From Paracoccaceae bacterium (GTDB lineage Bacteria; Pseudomonadota; Alphaproteobacteria; Rhodobacterales; Rhodobacteraceae): a stretch of DNA of 16,293 nt. The position numbers were made by a program, and so were the translations under genes. Under the pieces are notes generated by a model. The model ran no database searches. It was not told the DNA's origin and saw only the letters and a program-made list of their open reading frames with translations. The stretch spans positions 1-16,293 of the forward strand of contig SLPP01000234.1 in NCBI GenBank assembly GCA_007131945.1, written 5' to 3'. Positions 1 to 6,184 of the stretch are shown here, one piece after another. Numbering within the stretch: position 1 is the stretch's first letter; the number at the start of each line of letters is the position of its first letter.

Positions 1-19
1 AGGGTTGGCATCACCGGAG

Positions 20-153
20 TCTCACGAGAAAAAGGCGTGCAATTTCCAAAGTGCGGGTTATTGTCTGAACCGTCAGGGTCGGGGTATTCCAGCGCCCGAC
101 CGACGAAATGACGACGGCAACCGTCGCACGACATGCAGTACAGGGAGACAAGA
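20..153 (+). promoter_or_regulatory. Leader region of the peptide ABC operon
   Basis: This non-coding stretch precedes the first gene of the ABC importer operon. Bases 25-70 are clearly richer in A and T than the rest of the window, as expected near a promoter. A poor sigma-70-like pair (TTGTCT at 61-66 and TATTCC at 85-90, 18 bases apart) can be drawn, but it is too weak to call a promoter. A small 6-bp hairpin (CGACGG, loop CAA, CCGTCG) sits at 112-126. The ribosome binding site GGGAGA at 143-148 lies 5 bases before the ATG at 154 and decides that start over the in-frame ATG at 133. Nothing else is recognisable, and bases 1-20 show no upstream gene. Confidence 0.35.
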
Positions 154-1722
154 ATGCGCAAGATTCACTCGCCATCGGGCATCAGCCGACGCGGACTGCT
201 CAAGGGTGCAACCGCCGTTGGCGCCGCCGGGCTGATCCTGCCCGCCAGCTACCGCAAGGCCAGGGCCGAGCCGCGCCGCGGCGGCACCATGCGCATCGCC
301 GTCGGCCATGGCAGCACTTCGGACAGTCTCGATCCGGCGACTTGGGCCGACGTCTTCATGCAGGTCGCGGGCAGCGCAATCCACAACTACCTGACCGAGA
401 TCGACACCGACGGCAGCCTGATCCCGGAACTCGCCGAAAGCTGGGAGGCCTCGGCCGACGCCAGCGTCTGGACCTTCCGCATCCGCGAGGGCGTTACCTA
501 CCATTCCGGCAAGGAACTGACGCCCGAGGACGTCAAGGCCTCGATCGACCACCACCGGGGCGAAGATTCGGGCTCGGCGGCGAAGCCGATCGTCGATCCG
601 ATTACCGACATCGAGGTCGACGGGCAGTACGTGATCTTCACGCTCGAGGCCGGCAACGCCGACTTCCCGTTCATCATGTCGGACTATCACCTGCCGATCC
701 TGCCGTCCTCCGACGGGCGGATCGACCCGACCTCGGCCGACGGCGTCGGCGCCTACGTGATGCAGGACTTCGAGCCGGGGGTCGAGGCGCGGATGACCCG
801 CAACCCCGACTACTGGAAGGAAGGCCGGGGGCATGTCGACGAGGTGATCCTGCTGTCGATCATCGACCCGGCGGCGCGCCAGAACGCGCTGATCACCGGC
901 GAGGTGGACGTCATCGACCGGGTGGACCTGAACACCGTCCACCTGCTCGAACGCTCGGGCAGCATCCGCGTCCTCTCGGTGCCGGGAACGCAGCACTACA
1001 CCTTCGTCATGGACAGCCGTGTCGAGCCGTTTTCCGACAACAACGTGCGGCTGGCGCTGAAATACGCGATCAACCGCCAGCAACTGGTCGACACGATCCT
1101 GTCGGGCTACGGCTCGGTCGGCAACGACCACCCGATCAGCCCGGCCAATCGCTTCCACGCCAGCGAGCTCGAGCAGCGCGAATTCGATCCCGACCGCGCC
1201 CGCCACCACCTGCGGGAGGCGGGCATGGATTCGCTCACCGTCGACCTGTCGGCGGCAGAAGCCGCCTTTGGCGGCGCGGTGGACGCGGCGGTGCTCTTCT
1301 CGGAAAGCGCCGCGCAGGCGGGCATCACCATCAACGTGGTGCGCGAGCCCAACGACGGCTACTGGTCGAACGTCTGGATGGTGAAGCCCTTCAGCGCCGT
1401 CTACTGGGGCGGCAGGCCGACCGAGGACTGGATGTTCTCCACCGCCTATGCCGCGGGCGCCGCCTGGAACGACGGCTACTGGGAGCACGACCGCTTCATG
1501 GAGCTTCTGCGCGACGCGCGGTCGGAGCTCGACGAGGACAGGCGCCGCGAGATGTATGCCGACATGCAGCGCATCGTCCGCGACGAGGGCTCGACCGTCA
1601 TCCCGATGTTCGCGAACTACGTCATGGCGGTCTCGGACGCGATCGAGACGCCCGAGGAGATCGCCTCGAACTGGACGATGGACGGCTTCCGCGCGCCCGA
1701 GCGCTGGTGGCTGGCCGAATGA
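154..1722 (+). CDS. ABC transporter substrate-binding protein, family 5 (peptide/solute type), Tat-exported
   Basis: This is a 522-residue periplasmic binding protein of the SBP_bac_5 (DppA/OppA-like) family, which captures peptides or other small solutes and delivers them to the cognate permease. The N-terminus carries a twin-arginine signal (S-R-R-G-L-L-K at residues 11-17), a hydrophobic stretch and a probable cleavage after Ala-Arg-Ala near residue 40, so export is expected to be Tat-dependent and in the folded state. Family hallmarks include the early L-x-P-E-L-A-E-S-W segment, the G-V-G-A-Y region near residue 197 (the usual G-T-G-P-Y block), the N-P-D-Y-W motif just after it, and the R-x-A-L-x-Y-A-I-N-R segment near residue 295. 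The start was chosen by GGGAGA 5 bases upstream; an in-frame ATG at 133 has no such site. It is the first gene of a four-gene operon. The substrate cannot be read from sequence; dipeptide, oligopeptide or opine-like solutes are all possible. Confidence 0.93.
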   Translation: MRKIHSPSGISRRGLLKGATAVGAAGLILPASYRKARAEPRRGGTMRIAVGHGSTSDSLDPATWADVFMQVAGSAIHNYLTEIDTDGSLIPELAESWEASADASVWTFRIREGVTYHSGKELTPEDVKASIDHHRGEDSGSAAKPIVDPITDIEVDGQYVIFTLEAGNADFPFIMSDYHLPILPSSDGRIDPTSADGVGAYVMQDFEPGVEARMTRNPDYWKEGRGHVDEVILLSIIDPAARQNALITGEVDVIDRVDLNTVHLLERSGSIRVLSVPGTQHYTFVMDSRVEPFSDNNVRLALKYAINRQQLVDTILSGYGSVGNDHPISPANRFHASELEQREFDPDRARHHLREAGMDSLTVDLSAAEAAFGGAVDAAVLFSESAAQAGITINVVREPNDGYWSNVWMVKPFSAVYWGGRPTEDWMFSTAYAAGAAWNDGYWEHDRFMELLRDARSELDEDRRREMYADMQRIVRDEGSTVIPMFANYVMAVSDAIETPEEIASNWTMDGFRAPERWWLAE

Positions 1723-1729
1723 GCCTCGC

Positions 1730-1756
1730 GGCCCCGGCGCAACGGCCGCCGGGGCC
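1730..1756 (+). repeat. 10-bp GC stem-loop between binding-protein and permease genes
   Basis: Bases 1730-1739 (GGCCCCGGCG) are perfectly complementary to 1747-1756 (CGCCGGGGCC), leaving a 7-base loop. The stem starts 8 bases after the stop codon of the binding-protein gene and is not followed by a run of T, so it is not a classical intrinsic terminator. Such hairpins in binding-protein/permease gaps are known from other importers to protect the upstream transcript end or partly attenuate transcription. That would give more binding protein than permease. The pairing is seen directly; the role is inferred. Confidence 0.6.
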
Positions 1757-1804
1757 CGCGCGCGGATGCCCACGACAGTACGACCGCAACGGGGAGGATA
1801 GCGG

Positions 1805-2761
1805 ATGACGCGCGTCCTGCGGATGATCGCGTATCGTCTGGCGCTCGGCCTGCTGACGCTCTTCGTCGTCTCGCTGATCATCTTCGGCGCCACCGAGCTT
1901 CTGCCCGGCGATTTCGCCGAGGCCATTCTCGGCCAGGCGGCGACGCCCGAGACGGTAGCGGCGATCCGCCGCCAGCTTGGCCTCGATCAACCTTTGCACA
2001 TCCGCTATTTCGAGTGGCTGTGGGGCGCGGTTCAATTCGACTTCGGCACTTCGCTGGCGCAGCGCGGGCGCCCGGTCGCAGACATGATCTGGGTGCGGCT
2101 GGGCAACACGCTGTTCCTCGCCGCCTACGCCGCGGTGATGGCGGTGCCGCTGGCGCTGACGCTTGGTATCCTTGCGGCGCTCTGGCGAAATTCGGTCTTC
2201 GACCGGGTGGCGAACTCCTCGGCGCTGAGCGCGATCTCGTTTCCCGAATTCTTCGTCGCCTACATCCTCATCTACATCCTCGCCCAGGGCGGCTGGTTTC
2301 CGTCAATGGCGCGCGTGCCCGCCGGCGCGGATCTGGGCGAGAAGCTCTACCGCGCCTTCCTGCCGGCGCTGACCCTGACCCTGGTCGTCACAGCCCACAT
2401 GATGCGCATGACCCGCGCGGCGATCATCAACCTCCTCGCCAGCCCCTATATCGAGATGGCGCGGCTGAAGGGGATGCGCCCGTCGCGGGTGATCGTGCGC
2501 CACGCGCTGCCCAACGCCATCGCGCCGATCGTCAATGTCGTGGCGATCAACCTCGCCTATCTGATCACAGGCGTCGTCGTGGTCGAGGTGGTCTTCGTCT
2601 ATCCCGGCCTTGGGCAACTCATGGTCGACAGCGTCTCGCGCCGCGACATACCCGTCGTGCAGGCGGTGGCGCTGATCTTCGCCGCGGCCTATGTGCTTCT
2701 CAACCTCACCGCCGACGTGATCTCGACGCTGTCGAATCCGCGGCTGATGCACCGGAAGTGA
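1805..2761 (+). CDS. ABC transporter permease, DppB/OppB type
   Basis: This 318-residue inner-membrane protein forms half of the importer's translocation channel. A hydrophobic helix at residues 10-30 is followed by the DppB-type L-P-G-D motif (about 33-36), then the L-G-L-D-Q-P-L segment and the D-F-G-T-S block. Several further membrane helices follow. The cytoplasmic coupling loop that contacts the ATPase (E-M-A-R-L-K-G-M-x-x-x-x-V-I-V-R-H-A-L-P-N) lies around residues 216-237. The family's late P-G-L-G-Q-L-M motif is also present. GGGGAGG at 1791-1797 is a strong ribosome binding site for the ATG at 1805. The gene lies 82 bases behind the binding-protein gene and 10 bases before the second permease gene. 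Length and topology are normal for DppB. Confidence 0.94.
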   Translation: MTRVLRMIAYRLALGLLTLFVVSLIIFGATELLPGDFAEAILGQAATPETVAAIRRQLGLDQPLHIRYFEWLWGAVQFDFGTSLAQRGRPVADMIWVRLGNTLFLAAYAAVMAVPLALTLGILAALWRNSVFDRVANSSALSAISFPEFFVAYILIYILAQGGWFPSMARVPAGADLGEKLYRAFLPALTLTLVVTAHMMRMTRAAIINLLASPYIEMARLKGMRPSRVIVRHALPNAIAPIVNVVAINLAYLITGVVVVEVVFVYPGLGQLMVDSVSRRDIPVVQAVALIFAAAYVLLNLTADVISTLSNPRLMHRK

Positions 2762-2771
2762 GGGGGCGGGC

Positions 2772-3695
2772 ATGGCATTCCTGATCTTCCTCTTCTGGGC
2801 CGCCGTCACCCTTGCGGTGGCGATCGCACTTTCCTGGGGTTTCCGCCGGCTCGCCGCCGCCGTCACCCGCGGCGAGATGCACCGCGCGCTGCGCGACGCG
2901 CCGCTGACGGCGAGCTTCGGGATGATGGTGATCCTGATCTACCTTGTCGTGGCGATCCTCGCCCCGCTGATCGCGCCCTTCCCGGAGCGGATGGTGGTCG
3001 GCAGCCAGTTCCAGCCCTGGACGGCCGAGCACTGGCTGGGGACCGATGCGCTGGGGCGCGACATGTTCAGCCGGATGATCTACGGCACGCGCAACACGGT
3101 CGGCATCGCCTTCGCCACCACGGCGCTTGCCTTCCTCATCGGCTCGGTCCTGGGGCTCCTGGCGGCGACGGTCGGCGGCTGGCTCGACCAGGGGCTCTCG
3201 CGGCTCGTCGATGTCTTCATGGCGATCCCGTCGCTGATCTTCGCGCTTCTGCTGCTGACCATCTTCGGCACCTCGATCCTGACCCTGATCCTGGTCATCG
3301 CGGTGATCGATTCGACCCGCGTCTTCCGCCTGTCCCGCGCCGTGGCCGAGGGCGTGGTGGTGATGGACTATATCGAGGCCGCGCGGCTCAGGGGCGAGCG
3401 TCTCGGCTACCTGATCACGCGCGAGATCCTGCCCAATGTCACAGCACCGCTGGTGGCCGAGTTCGGGCTGCGCTTCTGTTTCGTCTTCCTCGCCATCTCG
3501 GCGCTGAGCTTCCTCGGCCTCGGCATCCAGCCGCCGACCGCCGACTGGGGCTCTATGGTGCGGGAAAACGCGACGCTGATCACCTTCGGCGACATCACGC
3601 CGCTTCTGCCGGCGGGCGCCATCGCGCTGCTGACGGTGGCGGTCAATTTCGTCGTCGACTGGCAGCTCTACCGGGCGAGCGGGCTGAAGGAGTGA
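2772..3695 (+). CDS. ABC transporter permease, DppC/OppC type, with extra N-terminal hydrophobic segment
   Basis: This 307-residue protein is the second channel subunit, pairing with the DppB-type protein encoded just upstream. The H-W-L-G-T-D-x-L-G-R-D motif (about residues 80-90), typical of DppC/OppC, is clear. So is the ATPase-coupling loop (I-E-A-A-R-L-R-G-E-x-x-x-Y-L-I-T-R-E-I-L-P-N, about 199-223) and the S-F-L-G-L-G-I-Q-P-P segment that follows. Two departures from the usual pattern are visible. A strongly hydrophobic segment occupies residues 1-20, ahead of the normal first helix at about 48-68. The C-terminus ends in V-V-D-W-Q-L-Y-R rather than the common G-D-x-L-R-D-x-L-D-P-R. The ribosome binding site is only a G-rich stretch (2762-2770). 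The next gene starts 4 bases after this stop codon. Confidence 0.93.
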   Translation: MAFLIFLFWAAVTLAVAIALSWGFRRLAAAVTRGEMHRALRDAPLTASFGMMVILIYLVVAILAPLIAPFPERMVVGSQFQPWTAEHWLGTDALGRDMFSRMIYGTRNTVGIAFATTALAFLIGSVLGLLAATVGGWLDQGLSRLVDVFMAIPSLIFALLLLTIFGTSILTLILVIAVIDSTRVFRLSRAVAEGVVVMDYIEAARLRGERLGYLITREILPNVTAPLVAEFGLRFCFVFLAISALSFLGLGIQPPTADWGSMVRENATLITFGDITPLLPAGAIALLTVAVNFVVDWQLYRASGLKE

Positions 3696-3699
3696 GCGG

Positions 3700-5340
3700 A
3701 TGAGCGAACGCCAGGTGCTCTTGCAGATCACCGACCTGAAGATCGACGGCAAGTCGGGCGACGACTGGCTGCCCATCGTCAAGGGCGTCAACCTGACGCT
3801 GCACAGGGGCGAGGTGCTGGGGCTGATCGGCGAATCCGGCGCCGGCAAGTCGACGATCGGGCTGGCCGCGATGGGCTTCGCGCGCGACGGCTGCCGCATC
3901 TCGGGCGGGACCATCGATTTCGACGGGATCGACCTGCGCAAGGCCAGCCAGGAACAGCTGCGCCGCCTGCGCGGCAAGCGCATCGCCTATGTCGCGCAAT
4001 CGGCGGCAGCCAGCTTCAATCCGGCGCACAAGCTGATGGACCAGTATTGCGAAGCGCCGGTCAGGCACGGCGTCATGTCGCGGTCCGAGGCCGAGCAAGA
4101 CGCGGTCGAGCTCTACCGCAAGATGCAGCTGCCGAACCCCGACGAGATCGGCTTCCGCTATCCCCACCAGGTCTCGGGCGGGCAGCTGCAGCGGGCGATG
4201 ACGGCGATGGCGATGTCCTGCCGGCCCGACCTGATCATCTTCGACGAGCCGACCACCGCGCTCGACGTCACCACGCAGATCGAGGTCCTGGCCGCGATCC
4301 GCGACATCGTCGAGCAGTTCGGCACCGCCGCGATCTACATCACCCACGACCTCGCCGTCGTCGCGCAGATGGCCGACCGCATCAAGATCCTGCTCAGGGG
4401 TGACGAGGTCGAGGAGGCCGACACCCGCACGATGCTCGCCGAGCCGAAGCACGACTACACGAAATCCCTCTGGGCCGTGCGCAGCTTTCGCCGTGCGGTG
4501 CAGGCGGCGCCCGAGGGCCAGCCCGTCGTTTCGGTGCGCAACGTCTCGGCCGCCTACGGGCCGGTCAAGGTGCTGGAGGATGTGAGCTTCGACATCCATG
4601 CCCGGCGCACGGTCGCGGTGGTGGGCGAATCGGGTTCGGGCAAGTCGACCGCGGCGCGGGTGATCACCGGGCTTTTGCCGCCGACTGCGGGCGAGGTCCT
4701 GTTCGACGGCCAGCCGCTGCCGGCGGATTACCGCAAGCGCACGCGCGACCAGTTGCGGCATGCGCAGATGATCTACCAGATGGCCGACACGGCGCTGAAC
4801 CCGAAGCTGACGATCCGCAAGCTCATCGGACGGCCGGCGCAGATGTATCTGGGGCTGCGCGGGCGCAAGCTGACCGAACGCATCCGCGAGCTTCTGGATC
4901 TGATCGAACTGGAGCCCGACGAGTATATCGACCGGTTGCCGTCGGAGCTTTCGGGCGGGCAGAAGCAGCGCATCGGCATCGCCCGGGCGCTGGCCGCCGA
5001 GCCGCGCTTCATCATCTGCGACGAGGTGACCTCGGCGCTCGACCAGATCGTGGCCGAGGGCATCCTGCGGCTTCTCGACCGGCTGCAGGGCGAGTTGAAC
5101 CTTGCCTACATGTTCATCACCCACGACCTCGCCACGGTGCGGGCAATCGCCGACGACGTGGTGGTAATGCAGCAGGGCAGGGTGGTCGAGCAGGGGCCGA
5201 AGGACGAGATGTTCCGCCCGCCGCACCATCCCTATACCGACCTGCTGCTGTCCTCGGTGCCCGAGATGGACCCCGACTGGCTGACGCGGCTCCTGGAGGA
5301 GCGCAAGCACAAGGACCACCCTCTCTCGGCCGATGCCTGA
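3700..5340 (+). CDS. Peptide ABC transporter ATPase, two nucleotide-binding domains fused (DppD-DppF type)
   Basis: This 546-residue cytoplasmic protein supplies both ATPase halves of the importer in one chain. In the first domain, Walker A is G-E-S-G-A-G-K-S at residues 44-51, the Q-loop Gln is at 100, the signature V-S-G-G-Q at 158-162, Walker B with D-E-P at 182-184, and the switch His at 216. In the second domain, Walker A is G-E-S-G-S-G-K-S at 309-316, the Q-loop Gln at 360, L-S-G-G-Q at 417-421, Walker B D-E at 441-442 (followed by V rather than P), and the switch His at 475. The F-N-P and L-N-P motifs after each Q-loop, and the H-x-Y-T segment at each domain end, mark the oligopeptide/dipeptide branch. 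All catalytic residues are intact, so both sites should hydrolyse ATP. AAGGAG at 3687-3692 sets the start. It is the last gene of the operon. Confidence 0.95.
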   Translation: MSERQVLLQITDLKIDGKSGDDWLPIVKGVNLTLHRGEVLGLIGESGAGKSTIGLAAMGFARDGCRISGGTIDFDGIDLRKASQEQLRRLRGKRIAYVAQSAAASFNPAHKLMDQYCEAPVRHGVMSRSEAEQDAVELYRKMQLPNPDEIGFRYPHQVSGGQLQRAMTAMAMSCRPDLIIFDEPTTALDVTTQIEVLAAIRDIVEQFGTAAIYITHDLAVVAQMADRIKILLRGDEVEEADTRTMLAEPKHDYTKSLWAVRSFRRAVQAAPEGQPVVSVRNVSAAYGPVKVLEDVSFDIHARRTVAVVGESGSGKSTAARVITGLLPPTAGEVLFDGQPLPADYRKRTRDQLRHAQMIYQMADTALNPKLTIRKLIGRPAQMYLGLRGRKLTERIRELLDLIELEPDEYIDRLPSELSGGQKQRIGIARALAAEPRFIICDEVTSALDQIVAEGILRLLDRLQGELNLAYMFITHDLATVRAIADDVVVMQQGRVVEQGPKDEMFRPPHHPYTDLLLSSVPEMDPDWLTRLLEERKHKDHPLSADA

Positions 5341-5530
5341 ACAGGGCGCGTCGATCGCCCGCAACCTGCCGGGCGGCGCTGCGCGAGGCGGTGCTCAAAT
5401 TGAGCAGCCTGCCCATGCGGTTGTAATCGCTTGAAATACCTGGAAAGCGTAACCATTCGGAAAGCATTGTCCGGCGCGTGCGGCGAGGCTGGCGGCGCCG
5501 GTTCCCGGCAGCTTTTCGCGCCGCCGCCGG
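5341..5530. other. Convergent intergenic region with palindrome and locally lower GC
   Basis: This 190-base gap separates the plus-strand ABC operon from the minus-strand stress-protein gene. Bases 5392-5406 form a near-perfect palindrome, TGCTCAA-A-TTGAGCA (7-base arms around one A). Bases from about 5391 to 5470 are visibly lower in GC than the surrounding genes. I see no convincing gene here. A reading frame opening at 5431 on the plus strand runs mostly over the antisense of the neighbouring gene and has only low-complexity Pro/Arg/Gly content. The palindrome could be an operator or a small hairpin; no downstream gene explains an operator at this place. Confidence 0.5.
5491..5525 (+). terminator. 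Weak terminator-like hairpin after the ABC operon
   Basis: Bases 5497-5501 (GCCGG) pair with 5505-5509 (CCGGC) around a TTC loop, and a TTTT run follows at 5513-5516. A larger alternative pairing, GGCGGCGC at 5491-5498 with GCGCCGCC at 5518-5525, overlaps it. On the plus strand the small stem plus T-run could act as a modest intrinsic terminator for the importer operon. The stem is short and the T-run only four long, so this is a tentative call. Confidence 0.35.
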
Positions 5531-6184
5531 CTAGCCCGCCGGACTCAGCAGCACCGGGCAGCGGGCGGCGTCGATCAGTGCCACGAGGCGGGCCGGGTCG
5601 TCCTGGACCGATTGCGGCAGGATCAGCGCGCTGATCGCCAGCGGCTCCAGCGCGGCGGCGGGCGTGCCGGCGGGAAGGACGCGCGCGCGCAGCTTCAGCG
5701 CGCGCGCGAGGTCGCGCGCCAGTCGCGCGGCGGGGCCGTCCTCGCCCTCTTCCAGCGCGATCACCGGCCCGCGCAGCGGCAGGAAGCGGCGGTGGCCGAG
5801 GATCACCGCGTCGCCCGGCCGGCGCAGTCCCAGCGCCAGGTCGGGGAGCGCCCCGGTATCGGTGCGGAAGCTCCAGCGGATCGAGAGCCGCGCGGCGGCG
5901 GCGTCGAGCCGGCTGCGAAAGGCGCGGGCATCGGCGGCATAGGCGAGGCTCAGCCGCTCGCGACTGAGCGCCAGCGTCGTGCCGCGCGCCCGCCCGGCCA
6001 TGACCAGCGCCGCGCCCTCGGCGGCCTCCATGCGCGGATCGAGGGCGAGTACGCCCTCCAGCGCCGCCTGCATCTGCTGCGCCAGCGTCACCGCCAGCCC
6101 GATCGCCGGGCCGGCATCGGCATAGCAGCCGGCGAACAGCAGGACGCGCCGCGACGCGGCCTCGGATCGCGTCTCAGTCGTCAT
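5531..6184 (-). CDS. Divergent universal-stress-protein-like protein (two degenerate repeats)
   Basis: This 217-residue soluble protein has no signal peptide. It looks like a diverged tandem UspA-type protein. Each half begins with a beta strand, then an acidic/glycine turn and an amphipathic helix: V-L-L-F-A-G at 14-19 followed by A-x-x-L-A-x-x-M, and P-V-I-A-L-E-E-G at 140-147 followed by A-A-R-L-A-R-D-L-A. Each half ends in a hydrophobic strand (G-D-A-V-I-L-G at 124-130 and C-P-V-L-L-S at 209-214), as in the Usp fold. The ATP-binding G-x-x-G-(9)-G-S/T motif of classical UspA is not recognisable, so nucleotide binding is doubtful. Its ATG lies 11 bases inside the end of the Lon-like gene, which implies translational coupling and a shared promoter. 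The family assignment is by pattern only and is moderate; an uncharacterised alpha/beta protein is the alternative. Confidence 0.6.
   Translation of the reverse strand: MTTETRSEAASRRVLLFAGCYADAGPAIGLAVTLAQQMQAALEGVLALDPRMEAAEGAALVMAGRARGTTLALSRERLSLAYAADARAFRSRLDAAAARLSIRWSFRTDTGALPDLALGLRRPGDAVILGHRRFLPLRGPVIALEEGEDGPAARLARDLARALKLRARVLPAGTPAAALEPLAISALILPQSVQDDPARLVALIDAARCPVLLSPAG

Noticed and set aside
112..126. Small 6-bp hairpin with a three-base loop in the leader of the ABC operon
   Set aside because: It is too short to call a riboswitch or attenuator, and such pairings are frequent by chance in GC-rich DNA.
73..1926. Long open frame on the minus strand (617 codons) across the binding-protein gene
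   Set aside because: It is antisense to a clear SBP gene and has the Arg/Asp/Val/Gly/His-rich composition typical of complementary frames in GC-rich coding DNA. No domain is visible.
3643..5364. Open frame of 573 codons on the minus strand across the fused ATPase gene
   Set aside because: It is a mirror of a gene with every ABC ATPase motif intact. The antisense product is low-complexity and unrecognisable.
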